Source of the DNA: Lysinibacillus sp. KCTC 33748
GTDB lineage: Bacteria; Bacillota; Bacilli; Bacillales_A; Planococcaceae
DNA: 64,000 nt
NCBI RefSeq assembly: GCF_002237755.1
Contig: NZ_MWSJ01000011.1
Span: forward strand, 62,001 to 126,000
Direction: 5' to 3'
Shown one piece after another: positions 34,360 to 42,969 of this stretch. The stretch's first letter is position 1. Each line of letters begins with the position of its first letter. The translations under genes were made by a program, and so were the position numbers. Below the pieces are notes generated by a model. The model was not told where the DNA came from. It ran no database searches and saw only the letters and a list, made by a program, of their open reading frames with translations.

Positions 34360-35160
34360 ATGCAAACGGCATTTAGAATGGAAAATTTGGCTTCAGGCTA
34401 TGAACAAATTCGTGTGTTTGAAGGCTTAAATTTAACAATAGAAGAAGGAAAGATTACGACTATTATAGGCCCCAATGGATGTGGGAAATCTACACTTTTA
34501 AAAACGATTGGTCGTATATTAAAGAAGCAGCAGGGGACGGTTTATTTACAGGACCAAAACATGCAAAATTTATCGACGAAAGACATTGCGAAAAAGCTAG
34601 CTATTTTATCACAGACGCCTATTGCACCAGGTCAGTTAAAGGTTGAGGAGCTCATAGCTTATGGTCGTTATCCACATCGAAATAATGTGAATCGCTTAAC
34701 AAAAAAAGATGAGGAAATGATTGAATGGGCTTTAAATGTGACAAATACGATGGAGTACCGAGATCGAGAGCTTGCTCAGCTTTCTGGAGGTCAACGCCAA
34801 CGTGTATGGCTTGCAATGGCCTTAGCGCAAGAAACGAGTATTCTGCTGTTGGACGAACCGACAACTTATTTAGATATGGCACATCAGTTAGAGGTGCTAG
34901 AAATTGTGAAAAACTTAAATGAACGGCATCGTTGTACGATTGTTATGGTATTGCACGACATTAATCACGCGGCGCGATATTCTGATCATTTAATCGCAAT
35001 GCGACAAGGGGCAGTAATGAAAACTGGAACACCTGAGGAAATTTTATGTGCAGATGTTATGCGTAACGTATTCAATATTAACGCACGTATTATGCAAGAT
35101 CCAGTTACGAAAACACCCGTATGTTACGGCTATGATGTTATGAAGGAGACCGACAAATGA
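34360..35160 (+). CDS. Siderophore ABC transporter ATPase (YusV/FecE-like)
   Basis: 266 residues with Walker A GPNGCGKSTL, signature LSGGQRQRVWLAMAL, Walker B LLLDEPTTYLDMAHQ and switch VLHDINHAARYSD. B. subtilis feuABC lacks its own ATPase and uses YusV; here it is in the operon. Overlaps the esterase gene by 4 bases. Confidence 0.92.
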   Translation: MQTAFRMENLASGYEQIRVFEGLNLTIEEGKITTIIGPNGCGKSTLLKTIGRILKKQQGTVYLQDQNMQNLSTKDIAKKLAILSQTPIAPGQLKVEELIAYGRYPHRNNVNRLTKKDEEMIEWALNVTNTMEYRDRELAQLSGGQRQRVWLAMALAQETSILLLDEPTTYLDMAHQLEVLEIVKNLNERHRCTIVMVLHDINHAARYSDHLIAMRQGAVMKTGTPEEILCADVMRNVFNINARIMQDPVTKTPVCYGYDVMKETDK

Positions 35161-35927
35161 TTGAGGAGAAAGCACTTGATTATGTGACGCAAGAAATTGT
35201 ATCGAAGTTTACGGATTATACGTATACGGTAAATATCTATGTACCGAATGGAGAAATACCGGAAGGAGGTTTTCCAGTCTTATACGTATTAGATGGATCG
35301 TCCTATTTCCATCTTGTTAAGGAAGCGGTCCGCCTACAAAGTCGCAATGCACCTAAAACGGGTATTTTGCCAACTATTGTTGTTGGCATTGGGCATGGTG
35401 CGGATATGCATGAACGAAGATTTTATGACTTTACAGGACAAGCCGAAACGTATACGTATCCTGCAAGGTTTAAAGGAAAGGGCTATGAGAAACATGGAGG
35501 AGCTGAAAACTTCAGTACATTTTTAGAGGAGGAATTAAAGCCAAGTATTCAGGCTCAATTCCCTGTAAATATGCTGCAGCAATCACTGTTCGGGCATTCA
35601 TTAGCGGGCTACTTTGTGCTTTGGCAATTATTCCATCATCAAGCAGCCTTCCAACGTTATATAGCGATTAGTCCTTCTGTTTGGTGGAATGAGCATGAAC
35701 TATTCAGTTATGCTTCGAAATTTATAAAAGAGCGTCCATTTGCGTATGAAAAATTATTCATCGGCGTAGGGGAACTTGAAACCTTTATGGTGGATGATGC
35801 GCAACAAATTGCGAGCGATTTAGGGGGAATTATGGACATAGCGTTTTATGAAGCGTTGGAGGAAAATCATGCATCAGTCGTCCCAACGGTAATGAGTAAA
35901 GCCATTCGTTTTGTGAATAAAAACTAA
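35157..35927 (+). CDS. Ferric siderophore esterase (BesA/enterochelin esterase family)
   Basis: 256 residues, alpha/beta hydrolase fold of the esterase D group. Nucleophile elbow SLFGHSLAGYFVLW (Ser), oxyanion region VVGIGHGADMHERRFYDFT, and a late EENHASVV with the catalytic His. Homologues cleave trilactone siderophores such as ferri-bacillibactin to release iron. Last gene of the operon, which fits intake followed by iron release in the cytosol. Confidence 0.85.
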   Translation: MIEEKALDYVTQEIVSKFTDYTYTVNIYVPNGEIPEGGFPVLYVLDGSSYFHLVKEAVRLQSRNAPKTGILPTIVVGIGHGADMHERRFYDFTGQAETYTYPARFKGKGYEKHGGAENFSTFLEEELKPSIQAQFPVNMLQQSLFGHSLAGYFVLWQLFHHQAAFQRYIAISPSVWWNEHELFSYASKFIKERPFAYEKLFIGVGELETFMVDDAQQIASDLGGIMDIAFYEALEENHASVVPTVMSKAIRFVNKN

Positions 35928-35929
35928 TA

Positions 35930-35970
35930 GTACAAACCGCATTATCTTCTGATGATGCGGTTTGTTTTTG
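35930..35970 (+). terminator. Intrinsic terminator of the siderophore operon
   Basis: ACAAACCGCAT (35932-35942) pairs with ATGCGGTTTGT (35954-35964), then TTTT. Confidence 0.88.
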
Positions 35971-35974
35971 GTAT

Positions 35975-36701
35975 ATGAACATTATTTTAGCGCAGGCAAA
36001 GGATGCATCAGCAATTCATGACGTTATGCTACAAGCCTTTAACTACTTTCAGCGCGTGTCCAAACATCCGCTGAAAGTAGTTAAAGCCTCCAGCGGATGT
36101 CACGGAATCGGAAAGGAGTGCTTAGGGGATGTTAGCCTAAAACCATCGCATCCATGCGATAACGGCTAACTGACCTGCATCGGTAATAACGCCACGTCCT
36201 GTGGCACTACCGAAATGACCGACATCGTGTCGGCCCTCGTGCAGGCCTAAGCACAAAGCCGATTCCGGACGCAATTATGCCGAGGCATAATTGATAGAGT
36301 ATGAACATGCAACCCCACCATCAAGTGCACTAAGTGAAACAATTGAATTGATTGAACAGGTGATGAAAAATGGAGAGCATGCCTTTATCGGATATATCGA
36401 TGAGCAACCAGTTGCGATGGTAAGATTTACACTTAGTGCTCAAAGAATTTATTTTTTTAGATTATCCGTAATTCCAGAAAAGCAAGGACGAGGATTAGCT
36501 AAAGCATTAATTGAAGAGCTTGAACAATTCGCATGTACGAAAGGAAAAATGATTAGCGAATGTAAAGTACGAATGAGCGTACCAAGAAATATTGAGTTAT
36601 ATCGCTCATTAGGTTATGTTGTCACAAAAGAGGACAAAGAAGAAAATCGTAACGTTTTCTCTCTTTCTGTAGCGACAATGGAAAAACAGCTTACTAATTA
36701 G
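35975..36701 (+). pseudogene. GNAT acetyltransferase gene interrupted by repeat family B
   Basis: The gene starts MNIILAQAKDASAIHDVMLQ then AFN and is broken after about 22 codons by the element at 36038-36295. The rest resumes at 36297 as EYEHATPPSSALSETIELIE and runs to the acetyl-CoA motif EKQGRGLAKALIEELE and a stop at 36701. Joined, it is a normal GNAT protein of about 160 residues. The two parts lie in different frames and the second part has no good ribosome site, so the gene is probably dead. Confidence 0.88.
36038..36295. repeat. Repeat family B, copy 2 (inserted in a GNAT gene)
   Basis: Left hairpin: 17-bp perfect stem, 36038-36054 with 36069-36085. Then GCCTCCAGCGGATGTCACGG, internal hairpins CATCGCATCCATGCGATAAC, GCCACGTCCTGTGGC and CCGACATCGTGTCGG, then CGATTCCGGACG and the right hairpin CAATTATGCCGAGGCATAAT ending at 36293. 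No coding capacity and no obvious target duplication. Confidence 0.88.
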
Positions 36702-36712
36702 GAGGACTGCAC

Positions 36713-37356
36713 TTGAAGACAAAACTTGGCTGTTTACATGCACATCATTCAAATATTGAATATATCGAACGGGCATTTCAAAATATGGAGAAAGTAGAAC
36801 TAATCCATTTTGTGGATCCAGGTCTTATCCATCAAGTTTCAAAAGGAACTGAAGGGTTAGCCTTTAAGGTTAAAGAACAACTTAAATGGATGGAAAGCTG
36901 TAATATAGATGTCATTCTAATAACGTGTACGAATTATATTGCGTTGTTAGAGGGAGAATTTCTAGAACTTTCTATTCCCATTATTAAAATAGACGAGCCC
37001 TTCTTTGAAGCAATATGTGAAGAAGAACGGCCTCAAACGATACTTTTTACAAATCCTAAAACCGTAGAAGGGACGATGGACAGACTTTATCAATACGCCT
37101 TACTACATGAGAAATCCATTAATGCTGAAGTGAAAGTTATCGACAATACGTTTGAATTGATTATTCAAGGAAAAAAGGATGCGTATAATAACGCTATTAT
37201 ACAAGCTCTTCATGATGTAGCAGGGGAACTGCGGCATCTTTCAGTTGCACAGCTTTCAATGGTGAGGCTGCGCGGCAATTCGAAAAAGAGTCATCGTTAA
37301 CGATTATTCATCCTCTAAAGTCGTTAGTTAAATATGTGATGAGGTTTATAGAATAA
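36713..37356 (+). pseudogene. Asp/Glu racemase-like gene with C-terminal frameshift
   Basis: From TTG at 36713 (site TAGGAGG) the protein has the aspartate/glutamate racemase-like layout: KLGCLHAHHSNIEYIERAF, VILITCTNYIALLEG with one Cys, and ILFTNPKTVEGTMDRLY. The intact frame ends early at 37300. A one-base loss near 37263 (GTGAG for GTGGAG) would restore SMVEAARQFEKESSLTIIHP then LKSLVKYVMRFIE and a stop at 37356. The change affects only the last 30 residues, so partial function is possible. Confidence 0.75.
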
Positions 37357-37455
37357 TAGGTTGAACTAGAGAATGCATTTTCTGAATAATCTGTAACAAT
37401 GTGAGTAGAAAAATCGTTTCATAGGAAAGAACCATGCTTATAAAGGGGGGATGAA

Positions 37456-37938
37456 GTGAGGCGATGTATAGTTTTGTTTTCAGTGTTGTTGTTTTTAGTA
37501 GGCTGTACAATGAATGGGAAAGCAGTTGCTCTGCCAGATGATTTGCCTGACTTTGTGCAAGAAAGTGATTTTAAATCAATTGATTGGGACAAAAAGGCTG
37601 TTGAATTTGGAGACAGAGGTATTATTGGTAACTCAAATAAATCGGGTGTTATTGGAGTCGGTATGCCAAGTTTAAACACTCAAAAATGGATGTGGCATAT
37701 TTGGGGGATTGAAGAAGGACGTGATAATCAATTAACGATTGTCGGGTATCACAAAGATTCTAACACCATACATCCGCTTTTATTAAATGGATGGAATATA
37801 GGACTTAGTGGATCTGTTAATGGTGCAGATGCACATGCACCTTCAAATGTGAAGATCCCGAAATCTGGGGACTGGGCAGTTTTACTTTATACGAATGGGA
37901 GCTATTTTGATACGTTAATTTATGATATTACTGAATAA
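37456..37938 (+). CDS. Lipoprotein with DUF4871-like domain
   Basis: 160 residues from GTG at 37456 after AAGGGGGGATGAA. Lipobox LVGC at Cys17. The mature part (KWMWHIWGIEEG, GSVNGADAHAPSNVKIPKSG, WAVLLYTNGSYFDTLIYDI) resembles DUF4871, a beta-sandwich family found on the cell surface of Bacillus. Function unknown. Monocistronic. Confidence 0.7.
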   Translation: MRRCIVLFSVLLFLVGCTMNGKAVALPDDLPDFVQESDFKSIDWDKKAVEFGDRGIIGNSNKSGVIGVGMPSLNTQKWMWHIWGIEEGRDNQLTIVGYHKDSNTIHPLLLNGWNIGLSGSVNGADAHAPSNVKIPKSGDWAVLLYTNGSYFDTLIYDITE

Positions 37939-37959
37939 AAAGTTGATATTCCATATAAT

Positions 37960-38008
37960 GTAACCCTCATTTTGTAAGCTAAAATCCTTACAAAATGAGG
38001 GTTTTACT
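37960..38008. terminator. Bidirectional intrinsic terminator
   Basis: AACCCTCATTTTGTAAG pairs perfectly with CTTACAAAATGAGGGTT (17 bp) across eight bases, then TTT. Confidence 0.92.
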
Positions 38009-38089
38009 TAGAAGAACAAATGTGAATAGCGTGAAAAATATAATATTGGTAATATGAAAAGTAAGAACATAGAAATGGAGGATAGCTAC

Positions 38090-38602
38090 ATGACCGATTT
38101 ACGATACCCAATTGGACAATTTCAATTTCCGGAAGTAGTGACAGCGCAGCAAATAAAGGAATGGATAGAGGATATTCGTCTCTTACCGACACAACTAGCA
38201 GAGGCGCTTAACGGAGCAAGTGAACAATCCTTCATAAAATCCTACCGAGAAAATGGCTGGACGATTACGCAGCTTGTCCATCATATTGCAGATAGTCATA
38301 TGAATAGCTATATCCGTTTTAAGCTAGCTTTAACAGAGGATACTCCGACAATTAAACCTTATAACGAAGTGGAATGGGCACAGCTTCCGGATCCGGAAAT
38401 ACCTGTTTCGACATCTTATAAATTGATTGAGGGCTTACATGCACGCTGGGTTTATTTGCTGGAAAGCTTAACAGCAGAGCAAATACAACGAGCGTTTAAT
38501 CATCCTGATTCAGGATTAATGACGCTTGAAAAAGCTCTAGCCTTATATGCTTGGCACGGGAAGCATCATCTTGTTCATATTCAGATTGCTTTGGCGAAAT
38601 AA
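38090..38602 (+). CDS. YfiT/BstA-type bacillithiol transferase
   Basis: 170 residues from ATG at 38090, 8 bases after GGAGG. Strong YfiT marks: YPIGQFQFPE at the start, QLVHHIADSHMNSYIRFKL (metal His and Asp), and WHGKHHLVHI at the end (metal His). B. subtilis YfiT conjugates bacillithiol to small electrophiles. Presence of FosB in the window supports bacillithiol use by this organism. Confidence 0.88.
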   Translation: MTDLRYPIGQFQFPEVVTAQQIKEWIEDIRLLPTQLAEALNGASEQSFIKSYRENGWTITQLVHHIADSHMNSYIRFKLALTEDTPTIKPYNEVEWAQLPDPEIPVSTSYKLIEGLHARWVYLLESLTAEQIQRAFNHPDSGLMTLEKALALYAWHGKHHLVHIQIALAK

Positions 38603-38619
38603 TAATTATATTTTTAGAA

Positions 38620-38658
38620 TGAAAAGTAGGCGATTTTTAAAATCACCTACTTTTGAAA
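38620..38658. terminator. Intrinsic terminator
   Basis: AAAAGTAGGCGATTTT pairs with AAAATCACCTACTTTT with one wobble. Confidence 0.82.
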
Positions 38659-38742
38659 TTGTTTTTCAAGTAAATATCGTATGTTACACGGATTATGGTG
38701 CTATATGGTAGATTTAACCTAAATTACGAACATAATTATCTT

Positions 38743-39351
38743 TTATACAATATTAATTCCTGCACTTGCGTTACCAGCAAGAGTAGCAGCAACTCCTGTA
38801 GTAGTCATGGAGAACACCATTAGTAAACGATCACCAGTATTTACTGGCACTGAAACGTCTGCATTACCACTTGCAATCGTACCTACTAATAAAGCTACTA
38901 ATGGTAAATTTGGTACTAGGTCAACGAATGCTGCAGTAGGACTGAAAACATTGCTTCCCGGAACTGCGCGGTAAATTTGTGCTCTGACTGTTGCTGTTCC
39001 TGTTAGGGTTAAAGCGGCAGTTGCTGCGATTGTTGCAGAAATAGATGTAATAGTGCCAGGACGTGGAACCGTAAAAGCTTCTGTGACAGCACTAGATGTT
39101 AGATCTATATTAATGCCAGCAAGTATTATCCCTGGAACAGCTGTACCGAATCCTACAAGACTTACAGAAGCAATTAAACCAGAACCAGCAGTTACTAAAG
39201 CAACAGGAGTTATTCCTGATGAAAATGGGATAATTGAGCCTGTTGGTGCTGGTGTAGTAATACATGCAGCGTCGACCGCTAAGAAAGGTCCAAAATTTTC
39301 ACATTCATTATTATTAGAAGAGCAGCCACACATAGAATTATTCATACACAT
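38743..39351 (-). CDS. BclB-like exosporium protein, no collagen region
   Basis: 202 residues from ATG at 39351 after AAGGGGGTG. A short Cys/Asn-rich leader (CMNNSMCGCSSNNNECENFG) precedes a beta-rich C-terminal domain: TGSIIPFSSGITPVALVTAG, LVGFGTAVPGI, AFTVPRPGTITSISATIAAT, VNTGDRLLMVFSMTTTG. This is the BclB C-terminal trimer domain that normally follows Gly-X-X collagen repeats; here the collagen region is absent. Likely a spore-surface protein made late in sporulation. Confidence 0.82.
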   Translation of the reverse strand: MCMNNSMCGCSSNNNECENFGPFLAVDAACITTPAPTGSIIPFSSGITPVALVTAGSGLIASVSLVGFGTAVPGIILAGINIDLTSSAVTEAFTVPRPGTITSISATIAATAALTLTGTATVRAQIYRAVPGSNVFSPTAAFVDLVPNLPLVALLVGTIASGNADVSVPVNTGDRLLMVFSMTTTGVAATLAGNASAGINIV

Positions 39352-39514
39352 TTTTACACCCCCTTTCTTCATTATTCTATTCAGCTAAGATTGGGGGGGG
39401 AGGGCAATTATCTGTATCGTAGTTTTTATATGTGGAAATTTTGAGGCTTCATTTGAGAAGCTTTGGCATTTTGCGAGTATTTACTAAGGGGACTTGTTTT
39501 TTCAATTGAACATA

Positions 39515-39552
39515 AAAAAGTCCAATATGTATTTTCATACTTATTGGACTTA
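39515..39552 (-). terminator. Intrinsic terminator of the 12-residue-repeat gene
   Basis: On the minus strand AAGTCCAATA and TATTGGACTT pair and are followed by TTTTTT. Confidence 0.8.
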
Positions 39553-39603
39553 TTCATCGTATACTTCTCCAGTTTGCTAAACACTGTACATCCTAATTTT
39601 AAA

Positions 39604-41019
39604 CTAACTCCATTTTCGAAAGAAATTGAAAAACAAAGAGTTCTTTTCTTTTTTATGCCCTTCTTCAGTTGCTTCTTCTTTTAGCTCAGGTTGTTTGTTT
39701 ATCTCTTCTATTTGTATATGTGTTTCATATTTCTCCTCTGGCGTAGCTTCAAAGACTTCAAATTCGTTACTTTTTAAAGTGGTGGATGTATTTGTGTCGA
39801 CTTGCTTAACTACTTGAGAAGCTTCAGGAATGGGATGCCCATTAACTACTTGAGAAGCTTCAGGAATGGCATGTTCATTAACTACTTGAGAAGCTTCAGG
39901 AATGGCATGTTCATTAACTACTTGAGAAGCTTCAGGAATGGGATGCTCATTAACTACTTGAGAAGCTTCAGGAATGGCATGTTCGTTAACTACTTGAGAA
40001 GCTTCGAGAATGGCATGTTCGTTAACTACTTTAGAAGCTTCAGGAATGGCATGTTCATTAACTGCTTCAGAAGCCTCAGGAATGGCATGTTCATTAACTA
40101 CTTTAGAAGCTTCGAGAATGGCATGTTCGTTAATTACTTCAGCTACTTCAGAAGTGACAGGCTCATTTGTTATTACAGAGCTCATTTCATCTATAGTGAC
40201 AGTGTTATTAATTTTTTCGGGTTCTCCGTAATTAACTAAATTTTCCGTATTAAGGTCGTTGCCAGTGGAATTATGGATTTCGGCATGCGGTAAAGTATTA
40301 GATTCATAAACACTAATTGGAATTTCCTGTGCATTGGTAGCGTGTTTAAAATGGAAGGTGGATTTGGTAGTGGTATTTCTATATAAACCATTATATATTT
40401 GGCTTGGATGAGTATTTATTGATTGAAAATATTGTTGATTAAAATGGCGTTCTTCAGGTACATTTCTTTGATTTTCGTTGTGAGCAGAAGGTATACCATT
40501 GTTACCATCTAATTGCGCATTTATTACTTTTCCTGCCAGACTTTGTAGCATTTTATAAGATGGCTGTTTTGATGTAATCGCCGATTGGTTTGTTGTCTGT
40601 GTAATGATCAGATCCCTTTGTACACCGTTAGCAATAGATTTGGATGTGTTTTCAGTTTTAGGTGTAGCGGTTGGAGCTTCAGTATTTTCAATAGTGAGTA
40701 ATTTGTTTAAAACCCTTAATAATTCTTGGTTCATTTCCTCAATCGTTTGATTCAGAGACTCAATTTGTGCTGATAGAAGTTTTATCTGCTCCTCATAGCC
40801 TCCGATTTGTGAATTTTGCTTATCATCTATTGTTTCAGTTAGCCCTTCTAAAAGTGCCATTTGCGTTTTAATCCCATCAAAATCAATTTTCATAAATAAA
40901 TAATCTTCCATTGAAGTTCCCGTTTTTAATGAAGTTAACGTGTCCTTGTAGGTTTCTATTTTTTGCTTCAATTCTTCAATGTCTTGAGTGGAGTACAATT
41001 TTGATTTTGAATCTTCCAT
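39604..41019 (-). CDS. Coiled-coil protein with 12-residue tandem repeats
   Basis: 471 residues, no signal peptide. Residues 1-110 are coiled coil (IEELKQKIETYKDTLTSLK, IKLLSAQIESLNQTIEEMN). A low-complexity middle follows, then about nine units of VVNEHAIPEASQ between residues about 295 and 405, and an acidic end (EKYETHIQIEEINKQPELKE). A good GAAAGGGGGG site precedes the ATG. Divergent from the Cys-rich gene at 41329 and next to the BclB-like gene. Family not recognised; spore-surface role inferred from neighbours. Confidence 0.75.
   Translation of the reverse strand: MEDSKSKLYSTQDIEELKQKIETYKDTLTSLKTGTSMEDYLFMKIDFDGIKTQMALLEGLTETIDDKQNSQIGGYEEQIKLLSAQIESLNQTIEEMNQELLRVLNKLLTIENTEAPTATPKTENTSKSIANGVQRDLIITQTTNQSAITSKQPSYKMLQSLAGKVINAQLDGNNGIPSAHNENQRNVPEERHFNQQYFQSINTHPSQIYNGLYRNTTTKSTFHFKHATNAQEIPISVYESNTLPHAEIHNSTGNDLNTENLVNYGEPEKINNTVTIDEMSSVITNEPVTSEVAEVINEHAILEASKVVNEHAIPEASEAVNEHAIPEASKVVNEHAILEASQVVNEHAIPEASQVVNEHPIPEASQVVNEHAIPEASQVVNEHAIPEASQVVNGHPIPEASQVVKQVDTNTSTTLKSNEFEVFEATPEEKYETHIQIEEINKQPELKEEATEEGHKKEKNSLFFNFFRKWS
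39808..40142 (-). repeat. 36-bp in-frame tandem repeat (about 9 units)
   Basis: Plus-strand unit TTAACTACTTGAGAAGCTTC then AGGAATGGCATGTTCA repeats every 36 bases. It encodes VVNEHAIPEASQ on the minus strand. Variation: Ala/Pro at position 6, Pro/Leu at 8, Gln/Lys/Glu at 12. The near identity of DNA units points to recent expansion. Confidence 0.9.
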
Positions 41020-41187
41020 TGCATTTCCCCCCTTTCAGTCCATTAATATTTTATTAAAAATATTTACTTTCTGTTACAAATATACCGGTCCTTTCAAACA
41101 TTTTTGTTTCTTCTTAAGAAGAGGCGATGTAATTAATAACGATACATACTGATACTTAAGTATTTTAACTTCTTTCATCAATTACTT

Positions 41188-41232
41188 TCTGTAGCGACAG
41201 CTACAAGTATGCCGAGGCATACTTGATTAAAT
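41188..41232. repeat. Repeat family B, copy 3 (right-end fragment)
   Basis: Hairpin GTAGCGACAGCTAC followed by CAAGTATGCCGAGGCATACT (stem with GAG loop). Only the right end of family B is present. It lies in the 41020-41328 gap between divergent genes. Confidence 0.75.
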
Positions 41233-41328
41233 AAAAATCAGAACGAATTACTTTTTAGCCCATGCACTTTTAGTCAGAAAACATAAGATACAAACGAAAG
41301 GTAAAAAAAATATGGAGGTGTCAAAAGG

Positions 41329-41967
41329 ATGCAAGATAATATGCCATCCCAATTGCAGGAAACAATTTGTATAAACGTCGATAAGGTATTCGACTGGATT
41401 GTAAAGGAAGCGTCGTTTGAGTTTTCTACTACTGGACCAATTACTTTTCCAGGAGTAACAGCAACTACTAACCTAACAGGTGCAGTGGTTACATGTACTG
41501 TAGTTCCAAGAGCAACTAATCCTATTGTTATTTTGAACCGTGAGAATCGTCAGTTCTCCATTGATGGTGCAACGGTATGTCTTCAAAATCTGACTATTCA
41601 AAAGAACTTTACTCTTACATTAGTTGTTACTTTACCAAATGGTACTAGGTTTACAAGCAATCCTATTACAGTTTCACGTTGTGAACAAGTTACATTATGT
41701 GCGCCGAAAGGGACAGATGTAGAAATTTTATTCACAGATTTAGATTGTTTCGTGTGTTCAACAGGAACTCTAACACCTGGAGCAGGTACAATTACGTTTT
41801 CTGCATTAGTAGTTACTATATCAGTTTGCCAAAGTATTCAATCTACATTCCCAGTTACTGTGGAATTCTTAGCGACTTTCTGCGAGCCAAGAGCAGAATT
41901 ACCGTTTGCGTGTCCGGGTGTAGTTCGCCCAGCGCAATGCCCTTCTGTATTCCCACCTGCTGGTTAA
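41329..41967 (+). CDS. Cys-rich beta protein, candidate spore-surface component
   Basis: 212 residues after a TATGGAGGTG site. It contains eleven Cys spread over a beta-rich, Thr/Val-rich sequence (ETICINVDKVFDWIVKE at the start, TFPGVTATTNLTGAVVTCTV, VCLQNLTIQ, FVCSTGTLTPGAGTITFSAL, FACPGVVRPAQCPSVF). No signal peptide. The ICINVDKVFDWI element and Cys pattern recall proteins of the spore surface, where disulfide cross-linking is common; exact family not recognised. Confidence 0.65.
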   Translation: MQDNMPSQLQETICINVDKVFDWIVKEASFEFSTTGPITFPGVTATTNLTGAVVTCTVVPRATNPIVILNRENRQFSIDGATVCLQNLTIQKNFTLTLVVTLPNGTRFTSNPITVSRCEQVTLCAPKGTDVEILFTDLDCFVCSTGTLTPGAGTITFSALVVTISVCQSIQSTFPVTVEFLATFCEPRAELPFACPGVVRPAQCPSVFPPAG

Positions 41968-42108
41968 TGGTACTAACACATAGAAGAAAATCATATTGTA
42001 AAGAGAGGATAATCCTCTCTTTTTTTTTATGAAAGGACGTAACTGTCATATAAAGAAGTTTGAATTCAATTTGATTAATTCAATACTATTAGTAAGGGGG
42101 TACTGATT

Positions 42109-42684
42109 ATGCTTACTCGCATCAATCGTGTAGAAGAAAAAATAAATGAGTTGAAAAAACAAACGGATTTTTATGTTCATGAAATGAAAAAAGCGATTGA
42201 GGAGTTGATCGTTCCGGAAAGTGTCAACGTTATTAGTTATTTTACATCCTCAATCAATATTTCATATAATCCCGATGAGGAAAGCTTATGCCTGGGCTCT
42301 TATCATATTCGTAATATAGGTACTCAGCCTATAACGAATCCTTCTCTATGTATAAAGCTACCTGAAGACTCCCCATTCTCCTTTTCAGGAAGGTATGTCT
42401 ATGAACATTTCGCACCAAATTTAAAAGGAAATAGTAGCTGGGAGCGAATTAATGATCAATCGAGCAAAGAGGAGTTTTGGCTTAGACCTATAGGAAAAAC
42501 AACGTTAGAGCCAAACGAGACACTATCATTTCCTAACTTTCAAATTAAATGGGGTAATAATTCATCTTATTCAGGAAGTATTATGGGTTTTACATATTGT
42601 GATCAGTTAGAAGATGGTATCGTCGTCTTAAATCCTATTAATCTCAATGGAATGAGTTATATACAGGAGGATGAAAATGAGTGA
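42109..42684 (+). CDS. Hypothetical protein with coiled-coil start and beta domain
   Basis: 191 residues after AAGGGGG. Residues 1-35 are a coiled coil (INRVEEKINELKKQTDFYVH), then a beta-sandwich-like domain (LGSYHIRNIGTQPITNPSLC, TLEPNETLSFPNFQIKWG). No signal. First gene of a tight three-gene operon; the next gene overlaps by 8 bases. Not recognised. Confidence 0.7.
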   Translation: MLTRINRVEEKINELKKQTDFYVHEMKKAIEELIVPESVNVISYFTSSINISYNPDEESLCLGSYHIRNIGTQPITNPSLCIKLPEDSPFSFSGRYVYEHFAPNLKGNSSWERINDQSSKEEFWLRPIGKTTLEPNETLSFPNFQIKWGNNSSYSGSIMGFTYCDQLEDGIVVLNPINLNGMSYIQEDENE

Positions 42685-42955
42685 AAAAATAGATAGTGTT
42701 GCCCATCAAATTATTAAGGAACAGCTTGCAAATCTACCTAACTATATTAATGAGGAAAACAATAGCTTTGCTTATCTCGAAAAAGGCACGTTGAATCTAC
42801 TTATTACCCATTTAATAGCAGGAGAAAAGAGAATAGCTAATGAAGTTGGCGATGAGGAAATAGAAATTAAGATGATTAAGCAGCTTGATGAGGTGTTAGA
42901 GGAGAGTAAGGAGCAATTTGAAGAAGTGATTAGTTTACTTAAAAAATTGTCGTGA
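42677..42955 (+). CDS. Small helical hypothetical protein
   Basis: 92 residues from ATG at 42677, 6 bases after CAGGAGG. All helix (SVAHQIIKEQLANLPNYINE, LNLLITHLIAGEKRIANEV, QLDEVLEESKEQFEEVISLL). Overlaps the previous gene by 8 bases and ends 14 bases before the next start. Middle gene of the operon; likely a partner of the two coiled-coil neighbours. Not recognised. Confidence 0.7.
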   Translation: MSEKIDSVAHQIIKEQLANLPNYINEENNSFAYLEKGTLNLLITHLIAGEKRIANEVGDEEIEIKMIKQLDEVLEESKEQFEEVISLLKKLS

Positions 42956-42969
42956 TAGGAGGTGTAAGT

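Noticed and set aside
39802-40239. 145-codon plus-strand frame with NYLRSFRNGM repeats
   Set aside because: It is the antisense shadow of the 36-bp coding repeat of the minus-strand gene and has no ribosome site.
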